This document shows, piece by piece, positions 1 to 7,967 of a stretch of 18,602 nt of DNA. Below the pieces are notes generated by a model. The model had not been told where the DNA came from, ran no database searches, and saw only the letters and a list, made by a program, of their open reading frames with translations. Location: assembly GCA_022616215.1 (NCBI GenBank), contig JAKEFE010000012.1:1-18602 (forward strand), given 5' to 3'. This DNA is from Candidatus Parcubacteria bacterium (lineage in GTDB: Bacteria > Patescibacteriota > Minisyncoccia > Phycocordibacterales > Phycocordibacteraceae). The stretch's first letter is position 1. Every line of letters begins with the position of its first letter. The position numbers were made by a program, and so were the translations under genes.

Positions 1-4
1 AACC

Positions 5-469
5 ATGCGTCGTCCCATTAAAAAAAGAGCACCGCGCGCGCCCGACATTGAATACAAGTCGGAGGCAATCGCGCGCTTCATCAACACGGTGATGTGGGAC
101 GGCAAGAAAGACACCGCACGCCGCGTGGTGTATGGTGCTTTGAATACCATTAAAGCAGAAGGCGTAGACCCGCTTGAAACATTTGAGACCGCAATACGAA
201 ACGTCTCTCCTCTTATAGAAGTCCGGAGCCGCCGCGTGGGTGGCGCAAACTATCAGGTGCCGCGCGAAGTGCCGCAACAGCGCCGCGTCTCTCTGGCCTA
301 CCGCTGGCTCATCAATGCGGCGCGCGGCAAAAAGGGCAAGCCGATGGCGGACAAACTCGCCGCGGAAATTCTCCTCGCGTCTAAAAACGAAGGTGAAGCC
401 ATCAAGAAAAAAGACGACATGCACAAGATGGCTGAAGCAAACAAAGCGTTTGCACACTTCGCGTGGTAA
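5..469 (+). CDS. rpsG: 30S ribosomal protein S7
   Basis: S7 binds the 3' major domain of 16S rRNA, nucleates assembly of the 30S head and lies near the E site. The 154-residue product matches the family from its start (MRRPIKKRAP) through the rRNA-contacting segment GGANYQVPREVPQQRR (about residues 79-94) to the end at HFAW, a usual length for S7. The start ATG lies 4 bases into the window, so its promoter and any upstream rpsL are not visible. The gene is followed after 15 bases by fusA, the classical str-operon order. There is no Shine-Dalgarno sequence in the four visible upstream bases, but too little is shown to judge. Confidence 0.97.
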   Translation: MRRPIKKRAPRAPDIEYKSEAIARFINTVMWDGKKDTARRVVYGALNTIKAEGVDPLETFETAIRNVSPLIEVRSRRVGGANYQVPREVPQQRRVSLAYRWLINAARGKKGKPMADKLAAEILLASKNEGEAIKKKDDMHKMAEANKAFAHFAW

Positions 470-484
470 TTTAGTGTCAGCGTT

Positions 485-2632
485 ATGAATCGAGACTATC
501 CTCTGGAGAAGGTGCGAAACTTCGGCATCGTGGCGCACGTGGATGCGGGCAAAACGACGACGTCCGAGCGCGTGCTTTTCTACACGGGTTCCCAGCACAA
601 AATCGGTGAAGTGCACGAAGGAGAGACCACTACTGACTGGATGGAACAGGAGCGCGAGCGCGGTATCACCATTACCGCCGCCGCCATTACGTGCTTCTGG
701 ACAAAAACGGGAGAGAAGGACAAGAAGGATACTTCAAAAAAATACCGCTTCAATGTCATTGATACTCCCGGGCACATTGACTTCACCGCAGAGGTGAAGC
801 GCTCCATGCGCGTTTTGGACGGTGCCATCGTCGTGTTTGACGGTGTAGCAGGAGTAGAGCCGCAATCAGAAACCAACTGGCGGTATGCGGATGAAGCACA
901 TGTGCCTCGCGTGTGTTTCATCAATAAGCTTGATCGCGTTGGTGCAAATTTTGAAGACTCCTACGCATCTATTCTTGAGCGTCTTTCCAAGAAAGCAGTG
1001 CGCATGCAAATTCCGATGGGAGAAGAAGGCGACTTTTCCGGCGTGGTAGACCTGCTCGGAATGAAGGCATACACGTTTAGCGGAAACATGGGTGAGGAAG
1101 TTGTTGAAGAAGAAATTCCTGCAGAGTTTGTTGAAAAAGCAAAAAAGTATCACGCAGAACTCGTTGAGCGCATCGTGGAGCACGACGAAGCGCAGATGAG
1201 TGCGTTTTTTGAAGGAAAAGAACCGTCAGTTGATGAGTTGAAAGTAACTCTTCGCAAAGCAGTTATTGCAAACGAGATCTTTCCGGTGTACACCGGCTCG
1301 GCGCTCAAAAACAAAGGAGTCCAGCTCGTGCTTGATGCGGTAGTGGATTATCTTCCCTCTCCGCTTGATCTTCCTCCTGCAAAAGGCATTAACCCTAAGA
1401 CCGGGGAGGAGATGGTGCGCTATGCAAATGATGATGAGCCGTTTACCGCGCTTGCCTTCAAACTGCAGACCGACCCGTTTGTGGGCGCGCTCACCTTCTT
1501 CCGCGTGTATGCCGGAACGGTCTCTGCGGGTTCGTATATTTACAACGCAAACACGGGCACCAAAGAGCGCGTGGGCCGCATCGTGCGTCTGCAGGCTGAC
1601 AAGCGTGAGGAAGTAGAAAAGGTATTTGCTGGAGAAATCGCGGCATTTGTAGGACTCAAAGACACAAAAACCTCTCACACCCTGTGCGACGAGAACAGCC
1701 CCATTCTTCTTGAACAAATTAAATTTCCTGAACCGGTCGTGTCGCTTCGCATTGAGCCGGCCACCAAAGCCGACCAGGAGAAAATGGGTATTGCTATCCG
1801 TAAACTTGCGGACGAGGATCCTACCTTCAAAGTCACGAGCGACGAAGAAACCGCAGAAACCATCATCTCCGGCATGGGTGAGCTCCACCTTGAAATTCTC
1901 GTGGATCGTATGAAGCGTGAGTTCAATGTCGTTGCAAACGTGGGCAAGCCGCAAGTTGCGTACAGAGAAACTATTCTTGGTTCAGCAGACGCAGAAGGCA
2001 AGTACATCAAGCAGACAGGAGGTAAGGGTCAGTATGGCCACGTGAAGCTTAAGATGAAACATCTTGAGCCAGTTGATCCTGATGCCAAGGTAGCTAAGAA
2101 CGTAACGCGGGAAGACCACTTTGAGTTTATTAACAACATCAAAGGAGGCGTTATTCCCGGTGAGTTCATCAATCCCGTTGAAAAAGGCATTAGAGAAGCG
2201 ATGACGCGCGGAATACTGGCTGGCTATCCTGTGGTAGATGTGTCCGTAGATCTCTACGACGGTTCGTATCACGATGTAGACTCGTCTGAAATCGCGTTCA
2301 AAATCGCGGCATCTATGGCGTTCCAGGACGGTGCAAAACAGGCAAAGCCCGTCATCCTTGAACCGATTATGAAAGTGGAGGTGGTGGTGCCAGAGCAGTT
2401 TATGGGTGACATTACCGGCTCGCTCTCCGGCAAGCGCGGTGCTATTGAAGGTATGGAAGACCGCGGCATGAACAAAGCCATTCACGCGAAAGTGCCGCTT
2501 TCCGAAATGTTTGGCTACACCACGACGCTCCGTTCCATGACGGAAGGCCGCGGCTCGATGACGATGGAATTCGACCACTACGAAGTGGTGCCAAACAACG
2601 TTGCGCAAGACATTATTGCCAGTCGCAAGTAA
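485..2632 (+). CDS. fusA: Elongation factor G
   Basis: EF-G is the cytosolic GTPase that drives tRNA-mRNA translocation and, with RRF, ribosome recycling. The 715-residue protein is slightly longer than the E. coli form (about 704). Visible GTPase motifs are G1 AHVDAGKT (17-24), G2 RGITIT (59-64), G3 DTPGH (93-97) and G4 NKLD (147-150). The stretch between G2 and G3 holds a small lysine-rich expansion (about residues 74-86). Domains II to V follow, including GMGELHLEI in domain III and GGVIPGEF in domain IV. It starts 15 bases after rpsG without a recognisable Shine-Dalgarno sequence. No terminator follows, so the next two unknown genes could be read through from it. Confidence 0.98.
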   Translation: MNRDYPLEKVRNFGIVAHVDAGKTTTSERVLFYTGSQHKIGEVHEGETTTDWMEQERERGITITAAAITCFWTKTGEKDKKDTSKKYRFNVIDTPGHIDFTAEVKRSMRVLDGAIVVFDGVAGVEPQSETNWRYADEAHVPRVCFINKLDRVGANFEDSYASILERLSKKAVRMQIPMGEEGDFSGVVDLLGMKAYTFSGNMGEEVVEEEIPAEFVEKAKKYHAELVERIVEHDEAQMSAFFEGKEPSVDELKVTLRKAVIANEIFPVYTGSALKNKGVQLVLDAVVDYLPSPLDLPPAKGINPKTGEEMVRYANDDEPFTALAFKLQTDPFVGALTFFRVYAGTVSAGSYIYNANTGTKERVGRIVRLQADKREEVEKVFAGEIAAFVGLKDTKTSHTLCDENSPILLEQIKFPEPVVSLRIEPATKADQEKMGIAIRKLADEDPTFKVTSDEETAETIISGMGELHLEILVDRMKREFNVVANVGKPQVAYRETILGSADAEGKYIKQTGGKGQYGHVKLKMKHLEPVDPDAKVAKNVTREDHFEFINNIKGGVIPGEFINPVEKGIREAMTRGILAGYPVVDVSVDLYDGSYHDVDSSEIAFKIAASMAFQDGAKQAKPVILEPIMKVEVVVPEQFMGDITGSLSGKRGAIEGMEDRGMNKAIHAKVPLSEMFGYTTTLRSMTEGRGSMTMEFDHYEVVPNNVAQDIIASRK

Positions 2633-2641
2633 GGCAAAAAG

Positions 2642-2650
2642 TGCTATCCT
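2642..2650 (+). promoter_or_regulatory. Extended -10 element directly before the 203-aa gene
   Basis: The sequence TGCTATCCT reads as an extended -10 (TG-N-TATCCT) with no convincing -35. It ends only 6 bases before the ATG at 2657, so transcription would start at or next to that A and give a leaderless mRNA. The same arrangement recurs before three other accessory genes in the window, which raises confidence in it. Confidence 0.5.
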
Positions 2651-2656
2651 CTCCTT

Positions 2657-3268
2657 ATGGGATTTCGCGAAGGACTAGAAAAAGCATGGCGGGGTGTGAA
2701 ATCAACTGCGGAACGAGCCACCGGAGCCAACGAACGAGCGGAACTTGAGCGTTTTATAGAGAGAAGAGAACTTGCTTCTTTGCAGACGTCCCATGAGCGC
2801 CACCAGGCACTTCGTGACGGAGCGCAAGAGAGCGCAAATATATACAGCCAGATTGACAGACTTGAAAGCGAACTTCGGAGACTGCGTGGACTGGCGGACG
2901 CTTCGCGGGAAAGGAAAGAATCACTCCGAGAAGAGTTTGCAGAACACGAGCAGTTTGAAGCACAACGCATTGAAAAAGTGAAACAACTGAATTCAATTGG
3001 CGCGCTTACTCAATCGTTTATTGAGAAATGGGTCTTTTTTAAAAAAGAAAGCAGTGTTGAGAGAAAGAGGAAGTCTCTCCACAGAGAAATAAGAACAGCA
3101 GGCGGATACAAAAAGCTCGTGCTTGACGATTTGAGAATTGAAAAAGACAACAGAGCACGAATCATGGACGCACTGACGGAGCTTGGTCGTCCGGGTGGTA
3201 CGGCTACCGCCGGCATGCCCTTGCCGACGGAGTTGTTTGGAGAGCACCCTCCGACTACACAGGTATGA
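2657..3268 (+). CDS. Hypothetical coiled-coil protein
   Basis: I do not recognise a family. The 203-residue product is highly charged. Residues from about 27 to 112 are rich in Glu, Arg and Leu with heptad-like spacing (for example QIDRLESELRRLRG, 66-79), suggesting a long coiled coil. A hydrophobic patch WVFFKK (125-130) is followed by a second basic helical stretch (130-172) and a Gly/Pro-rich tail. There is no signal peptide or clear membrane segment. Its stop overlaps the start of the next gene by 4 bases (ATGA), so the two are almost certainly translated together. It sits 24 bases after fusA, where tuf would normally follow. A -10-like box ends 6 bases before the ATG, suggesting its own leaderless transcript in addition to possible read-through from fusA. 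Function unknown. Confidence 0.8.
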   Translation: MGFREGLEKAWRGVKSTAERATGANERAELERFIERRELASLQTSHERHQALRDGAQESANIYSQIDRLESELRRLRGLADASRERKESLREEFAEHEQFEAQRIEKVKQLNSIGALTQSFIEKWVFFKKESSVERKRKSLHREIRTAGGYKKLVLDDLRIEKDNRARIMDALTELGRPGGTATAGMPLPTELFGEHPPTTQV

Positions 3269-3525
3269 AACCGTCTATACTTAAAGTCCTCATCAACAAA
3301 AGCGGTATCTCCGAAGAGAGCAGAGCTGCTATTGCCGGAATTCTTGACTCCGCCGGTTCTGCAGAGAATCTCTCTGACTCAGAGACAGAGCACATCCGGG
3401 GCATTCTTGAAGCAGAGCTTAAGGTGAGCGACAAAATCATTGAGGGTTACCAGAACATTGGGAAACAGCTTGATATCGCAATAGCTGAGCTTGAAGCCGA
3501 GGAAAAGGAGGCCGCAGAGGGTTGA
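3265..3525 (+). CDS. Hypothetical small acidic protein
   Basis: An unrecognised 86-residue acidic protein, predicted mostly helical, with a C-terminal Glu/Ala run (ELEAEEKEAAEG). It has no signal peptide, Cys pair or catalytic motif. The ATG shares four bases with the TGA of the coiled-coil gene upstream, the pattern of translational coupling, so the two products probably act together or at matched levels. The 3' end is also shared: its TGA lies inside the TTGACC of the candidate tuf promoter. That leaves no room for a terminator before the promoter and means transcription of this gene would run into the tuf leader. It is real on grounds of coupling and length, but no role can be assigned. 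Confidence 0.72.
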   Translation: MKPSILKVLINKSGISEESRAAIAGILDSAGSAENLSDSETEHIRGILEAELKVSDKIIEGYQNIGKQLDIAIAELEAEEKEAAEG

Positions 3526-3550
3526 CCGTTTTTCCCGTCTGCGGTACGTT
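3522..3550 (+). promoter_or_regulatory. Candidate sigma70-like promoter for tuf-rpsJ
   Basis: TTGACC (3522-3527), a 17-base spacer and TACGTT (3545-3550) form a good -35 and a moderate -10. The same box pair at the same 17-base spacing precedes rpsN (15620-15648). The predicted start near 3557 leaves a leader of about 150 bases before tuf. The -35 overlaps the stop codon of the preceding gene. Confidence 0.6.
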
Positions 3551-3612
3551 ACGTCTAACGCGGATTGGCGCTCTTTTTATTAACCTCACGCTTTCAAGCG
3601 GAAGGGGTGGGT

Positions 3613-3651
3613 AAAAGGCGCTTCGCGGGTACAAGCCAGCAGGCGCCTTTT
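3613..3651 (+). terminator. Leader hairpin upstream of tuf (terminator or attenuator)
   Basis: AAAAGGCGC (3613-3621) pairs perfectly with GCGCCTTTT (3643-3651) across a 21-base loop, followed by GCTTTTGC. The A-run before and T-run after the GC stem resemble an intrinsic terminator. It lies between the candidate tuf promoter and the tuf start, so it could end read-through from the fusA side, attenuate tuf, or act as a leader element. The sequence alone does not decide. Confidence 0.5.
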
Positions 3652-3706
3652 GCTTTTGCACGAGGAGCATTCGCTTACAAGTAATTTATCTTTAATTTTA
3701 GAGACT

Positions 3707-4906
<1,200 letters not shown>

Positions 4907-4923
4907 GCACTTCATACACTTCT

Positions 4924-5292
4924 ATGGCAACTGCAGCAAAAACTCGCAAGACTTCCAAAAAGGCTGCCGCAGTTACGCCCGGAGCAGAGTCGAAGCTTCG
5001 CATAAAAGTTCGCGCGTACGAACACAAAATTCTGGATCTCTCGGTGAAGCAGATTATGGACACCGCCAATCGCTTTGAGGCGAAAACAGTGGGCCCTGTT
5101 CCGCTTCCCACAGAGATTAAGCGCTGGACGGTGAACCGCTCAACGTTCGTCCACAAAGACGCACGAGAACAGTTTGAGATGCGCATCCACAAGCGCGTGA
5201 TAGACATCCTCTCGCCTTCACCAAAGGTGATAGAAGCACTCACCAATCTAAACTTGCCTTCAGGCGTGACGATTGATGTGAAGATGGTCTAA
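4924..5292 (+). CDS. rpsJ: 30S ribosomal protein S10
   Basis: S10 is a 30S head protein and, as NusE, a partner in transcription antitermination. The core aligns from about residue 24 (KLRIKVRAYEHKILD) through VGPVPLPTEIKRWTVNRS and KDAREQFEMRIHKR to the end. At 122 residues it exceeds the usual 102-105 because of an N-terminal extension of about 20 residues rich in Ala, Lys and Thr. The start lies 17 bases after tuf with no Shine-Dalgarno sequence, so the two are probably one transcript. In most bacteria S10 opens the S10 operon. Here it is cut off from rplC by a strong terminator and two unknown genes. Confidence 0.97.
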   Translation: MATAAKTRKTSKKAAAVTPGAESKLRIKVRAYEHKILDLSVKQIMDTANRFEAKTVGPVPLPTEIKRWTVNRSTFVHKDAREQFEMRIHKRVIDILSPSPKVIEALTNLNLPSGVTIDVKMV

Positions 5293-5309
5293 TCAAACAC
5301 AAACGACCA

Positions 5310-5399
5310 ACACAAAACCGCCCCCTACACCAGCTATGCTGGTCGGGCGAACAAAAGACCGCAGAAGCGGTCTTTTGTTTTAGCCGGGCGGTTTTGTGT
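5310..5399 (+). terminator. Composite nested terminator after rpsJ
   Basis: A strong intrinsic hairpin is at 5350-5379: a 13-base-pair stem of AACAAAAGACCGC with its complement around the tetraloop AGAA, followed by TTTTA. It sits, beside a second small hairpin (ACCAGC, loop TAT, GCTGGT, 5329-5343), inside an outer perfect 14-base-pair stem made by ACACAAAACCGCCC (5310-5323) and GGGCGGTTTTGTGT (5386-5399). The whole would fold as a three-way junction. The inner hairpin alone should terminate the tuf-rpsJ transcript. Confidence 0.85.
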
Positions 5400-5404
5400 A
5401 TACT
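5375..5404 (+). promoter_or_regulatory. Candidate promoter for the 224-aa gene
   Basis: TTGTTT (5375-5380), 18 bases and TATACT (5399-5404) form a plausible promoter. The -35 lies in the T-run of the terminator and the -10 starts at the last base of its outer stem. The -10 ends 8 bases before the ATG at 5413, so the transcript would start at or within about one base of the ATG and be leaderless. Confidence 0.55.
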
Positions 5405-5412
5405 TTATTTAC

Positions 5413-6087
5413 ATGTCAAAGAAGTCTCCAGAAGCAGGCCCGTCACAGACGCGCGCCGAGACGGCGCATTCTTACTATCTGCTCCGGGATCTCAAGGGGA
5501 AAACGCAATGGCCTGTTGATGGTATTGAGGTACGCGATATTGACCGAGAGGGATTGAAATTCTCGTACACTCTCTTGCCCGGACCCGGATCAAAAGAAGT
5601 TCATCCCGTACCGATAAGTGGCTGGCGACATGTTACTGATCTCCACAGAGAGTGTGTCGTTTCCGACATCCATACATTTGGGTACAGATTCGTGGACATG
5701 GAGCATACAAACATGGAAGAGTTGAGCCATGAGGAAATAGATCAGCTTTATCGTTCAGCCATCTCAAACATACAGTGGAATCACGATCGAACCCGCCCAA
5801 GCCTTCCCGGAGAATGGCAACCATTTGACATTGATGTATTTGCAGAGGCGCTGGAACGTCTAAAAAATTGTTTCGACGGAAAGCCAATTAATAATTTCAG
5901 CAAGGCTGAGGTAGCACATCGACTGCAGGCAGTATTGAAGTACTTCGACGAGATGCATATAAAAACCAAACCATTTGCAGTAGATATTCCAGAGGGGCGG
6001 GATGAACCATTTCACCGGACCCCCAACTCGTGGGAGATTACCGCGAATATGTTGTCGGCGCGGTTTCCGTTTCTGCGTACCTGGTAG
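5413..6087 (+). CDS. Hypothetical soluble protein
   Basis: I do not recognise this 224-residue protein. It has no signal peptide or membrane helix. The N-terminal 20 residues look disordered. Residues about 20-95 are beta-prone and hold a His-rich stretch (HPVPISGWRHVTDLHRE, 64-80). From about 103 to 182 it is mostly helical (for example DVFAEALERLKNCF, 141-154, and KAEVAHRLQAVLKYFDEMH, 164-182). It stands alone between the rpsJ terminator and the next unknown gene, with a TATACT box ending 8 bases before the ATG and no Shine-Dalgarno sequence. Both facts point to its own leaderless transcript. No catalytic motif is clear. Confidence 0.78.
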   Translation: MSKKSPEAGPSQTRAETAHSYYLLRDLKGKTQWPVDGIEVRDIDREGLKFSYTLLPGPGSKEVHPVPISGWRHVTDLHRECVVSDIHTFGYRFVDMEHTNMEELSHEEIDQLYRSAISNIQWNHDRTRPSLPGEWQPFDIDVFAEALERLKNCFDGKPINNFSKAEVAHRLQAVLKYFDEMHIKTKPFAVDIPEGRDEPFHRTPNSWEITANMLSARFPFLRTW

Positions 6088-6128
6088 TTTCTTGTAAGTT
6101 TTTGTCCCTCCAAAGGCTAGTTTCTGCG

Positions 6129-6137
6129 TGATACCAT
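6129..6137 (+). promoter_or_regulatory. Extended -10 element before the 93-aa gene
   Basis: TGATACCAT reads as TG-N-TACCAT, an extended -10 with no clear -35. It ends 8 bases before the ATG at 6146, so the predicted transcript starts at or just next to the start codon. Confidence 0.45.
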
Positions 6138-6145
6138 AGGCCGCA

Positions 6146-6427
6146 ATGGGTAGCCCGGAAGGAGGTTTCTTTGGATTCAAAACACAAGACCAGCTCATCC
6201 ATGAACTTGGAAGTTTGAATGCAATGACCCGGCACACCCTTGAAGAAAACGAGAGACTAAGAGCCGTGCGTATGAAAGGAGGAGAAGAGGCGGAAAGAGT
6301 CGAAGAGGCCCTGGAACGAAACGAAGAAGCCCTCATAGAGCAAGGACGACTCCGAAGCCAGCTTGCGAAGAAGCTGAAAATGACACACGAGGACGCCCTC
6401 AAAATAGAAACCCTTCCGGTGAAGTAG
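6146..6427 (+). CDS. Hypothetical coiled-coil protein
   Basis: A 93-residue, highly charged protein of unknown function. After a short Gly/Phe-rich start (GSPEGGFFGF) it is nearly all helical, with Leu and Glu at heptad-like spacing from about residue 14 to 78 (for example RVEEALERNEEALIEQGRL, 51-69). This fits a short coiled coil. It has no signal peptide and no cysteine. It lies between the 224-aa unknown gene and the rplC promoter, separated from the former by 58 bases that contain its own extended -10. There is no Shine-Dalgarno sequence where one would be expected. A 286-residue open frame on the opposite strand (5860-6720) is a shadow, since it also covers the start of rplC. Confidence 0.68.
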   Translation: MGSPEGGFFGFKTQDQLIHELGSLNAMTRHTLEENERLRAVRMKGGEEAERVEEALERNEEALIEQGRLRSQLAKKLKMTHEDALKIETLPVK

Positions 6428-6443
6428 CACGAACCGCACCTCC

Positions 6444-6471
6444 TTGCGTATTTCTCCGGGGGCTGTATAGT
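6444..6471 (+). promoter_or_regulatory. Candidate promoter for rplC-rplD-rplW-rplB
   Basis: TATAGT (6466-6471) is one base from the consensus -10 and has TTGCGT (6444-6449) 16 bases upstream as a weak -35. The predicted start near 6478 gives a leader of about 78 bases holding two inverted repeats. The promoter lies just after the 93-aa gene. Confidence 0.6.
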
Positions 6472-6485
6472 CCGAGGGTCGCTAT

Positions 6486-6542
6486 GTCCCCCGCGGGACC
6501 TCCAGCAAATCGCGCCAAGCGACTGCTGAGGCGCGATTTGCT
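6486..6542 (+). promoter_or_regulatory. Structured leader of the rplC operon
   Basis: A small hairpin, GTCCC-CCGC-GGGAC (6486-6499), is followed by a 13-base-pair perfect stem. AGCAAATCGCGCC (6504-6516) pairs with GGCGCGATTTGCT (6530-6542) around a 13-base loop. The start codon of rplC is 13 bases further on. It could be an attenuator or a ribosomal-protein binding site, since L4 controls this operon in E. coli by binding its leader. No sequence homology to that leader is claimed. Confidence 0.55.
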
Positions 6543-6555
6543 TTACTTTAAACTC

Positions 6556-7161
6556 ATGAAATTCATCCTTGCCCGTAAAGAGCGCATGACCCAAATCTTT
6601 GATGAGAAGGGGGTTGTGCATGCCGGAACCGTCCTCAAGACGAGTCCGATGACCGTTACCCAAGTGAAGACTGCGGACAAGGACGGCTACGCAGCTGTAC
6701 AAATAGGTTTTGATGCTCAAAAGAAAGAGCGCGTGAATAAGGCACAGAGGGAGACGAAAGCATTTAAAGTACTTAAGGAATACAAGGTAGGGAACCCGGC
6801 AGATTTTACACTCGGGAGCGAAGCTGCAGTAGAAGCGTTTACGGTAGGGGAGGAGGTACGTGTTGTTGGTACCTCAAAAGGTAAAGGATTTGCCGGAGTG
6901 GTGAAGCGTCACGGCTTTCATGGTGGTCGCCGCTCGCACGGTCAAAAGCACTCGGAGCGTGAAGCTGGCTCTATTGGTGGAGGAGGACGCGCGGGGGGTC
7001 GCGTCGCCAAAGGCATGCGCATGGCAGGCCGCATGGGCGGCGAGCGCGTTACCGTGAAAAACCTCAAAGTGCTTCACATAGACCCTCACGCTGGCGAGAT
7101 AATTATTTCCGGCGCGGTGCCGGGCGCACGCGGATCGCTCGTTGAAGTCATCGCCTCATAA
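6556..7161 (+). CDS. rplC: 50S ribosomal protein L3
   Basis: L3 is an early-assembly 50S protein whose long loop reaches toward the peptidyl-transferase centre. The ATG at 6556 gives 201 residues beginning MKFILARKERMTQIFDEKGV. A frame open from 6484 would add 24 residues unlike L3 that run through the leader hairpin, so it is rejected. Diagnostic segments are VVGTSKGKGFAGVVKRHGF, GSIGGGGRAGGRVAKGMRM and RMGGERVTVKNL. The loop that carries the methylated glutamine in E. coli (GQNQTPG) reads GGGGRAGG here, so no equivalent Gln is present. The gene opens the second fragment of the S10 operon and is followed by rplD after 11 bases. Confidence 0.97.
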   Translation: MKFILARKERMTQIFDEKGVVHAGTVLKTSPMTVTQVKTADKDGYAAVQIGFDAQKKERVNKAQRETKAFKVLKEYKVGNPADFTLGSEAAVEAFTVGEEVRVVGTSKGKGFAGVVKRHGFHGGRRSHGQKHSEREAGSIGGGGRAGGRVAKGMRMAGRMGGERVTVKNLKVLHIDPHAGEIIISGAVPGARGSLVEVIAS

Positions 7162-7172
7162 TTCCAAATACC

Positions 7173-7964
7173 ATGGCTACCGCAAAAAAGACCATTACGA
7201 AGACTAAAACTTCCGCAAAGAAAGCCGCTGTGCGTGTGAAAAAAGCTCCTGAAGTTACTGCGAGCAAGGGCCACTCCTCCGCTGAAGCTACGGAGCGCAG
7301 GGAAGCAGTTATTTACACGATGACCGGTAGCAAAGCTGGTACCATCGCACTTCCCTCTGAACTTTTTGGTGCGAAGTGGAACGCAGATCTTGTGCATCAA
7401 GTTGTTGTGGGTATGCAAGCAAACGCACGCCCGACCGTTGCACACACGAAATTTCGCGGAGAAGTCTCTGGCGGTGGCAAAAAGCCGTGGAAACAAAAAG
7501 GCACCGGCCGCGCACGTCACGGTTCTATCCGTTCTCCCATCTGGAAAGGCGGTGGGGTCACCCACGGTCCTCGCGCGGAGCGCGACTATTCGGTGAAAAT
7601 AAATCGCAAGATGCGCGCTGGCGCGCTTGCCGCACTCCTTACCCGTAAATGCAAAGACGGTGAGGTTATCTTTGTAGATACGTTTTCGTTTGCGACTCCG
7701 AAAACAAAGGAAGCAAAGGCCGCACTCGTGGCAATTGCAAAAGGCGCAGGCGTACCCGCGCTTGCAACGAAACGTGCACATGCCGCCGTGATTGCTCTTG
7801 CGACAAAAAATACGAACACCGAGAAATCGCTACGCAATATCGGTTCGCTTGAAACCGTTGAGGTGCGAAACCTCAACCCCGTAGACCTCGTAACAAACAA
7901 ATATCTTGTTATTGAGAGTCCTGTGGAGTCGGTCGCGACACTTTCGGCACGTCTCACTAAATAA
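7173..7964 (+). CDS. rplD: 50S ribosomal protein L4 with long N-terminal extension
   Basis: L4 lines the peptide exit tunnel, binds 23S rRNA domain I and in some bacteria represses its own operon. The core is clear from about residue 44 (EAVIYTMTG) through DLVHQVVVGMQ, the tunnel-loop segment GGGKKPWKQKGTGRARHGS and KINRKMRAGALAALL to the C terminus. At 263 residues it is about 60 longer than the E. coli form (201). Much of the excess is an N-terminal Lys/Ala/Thr-rich tail of about 43 residues, probably disordered and rRNA-binding. It lies 11 bases after rplC and 3 bases before rplW, with no Shine-Dalgarno sequence. Confidence 0.97.
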   Translation: MATAKKTITKTKTSAKKAAVRVKKAPEVTASKGHSSAEATERREAVIYTMTGSKAGTIALPSELFGAKWNADLVHQVVVGMQANARPTVAHTKFRGEVSGGGKKPWKQKGTGRARHGSIRSPIWKGGGVTHGPRAERDYSVKINRKMRAGALAALLTRKCKDGEVIFVDTFSFATPKTKEAKAALVAIAKGAGVPALATKRAHAAVIALATKNTNTEKSLRNIGSLETVEVRNLNPVDLVTNKYLVIESPVESVATLSARLTK

Positions 7965-7967
7965 GGT

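Noticed and set aside
1226..1954. 242-residue open frame on the minus strand inside fusA
   Set aside because: It lies fully antisense to a clear EF-G coding region, its product is low-complexity with no family likeness, and other frames in fusA are similarly open.
3650..3706. TTG start adding 19 residues to EF-Tu
   Set aside because: It overlaps the terminator-like hairpin, and EF-Tu begins normally at 3707.
5310..5399. Calling the 90-base inverted repeat a MITE
   Set aside because: The terminal inverted repeats fit, but no target-site duplication is visible and no second copy exists in the window, so it is listed as a terminator only.
6484..6555. 24-residue N-terminal extension of L3
   Set aside because: It runs through the leader hairpins and does not resemble L3. 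The family start is the ATG at 6556.
5860..6720. 286-residue minus-strand open frame across two unknown genes and the start of rplC
   Set aside because: Its first part is antisense to L3 and it spans the rplC promoter and leader. The plus-strand genes have better start signals and composition.
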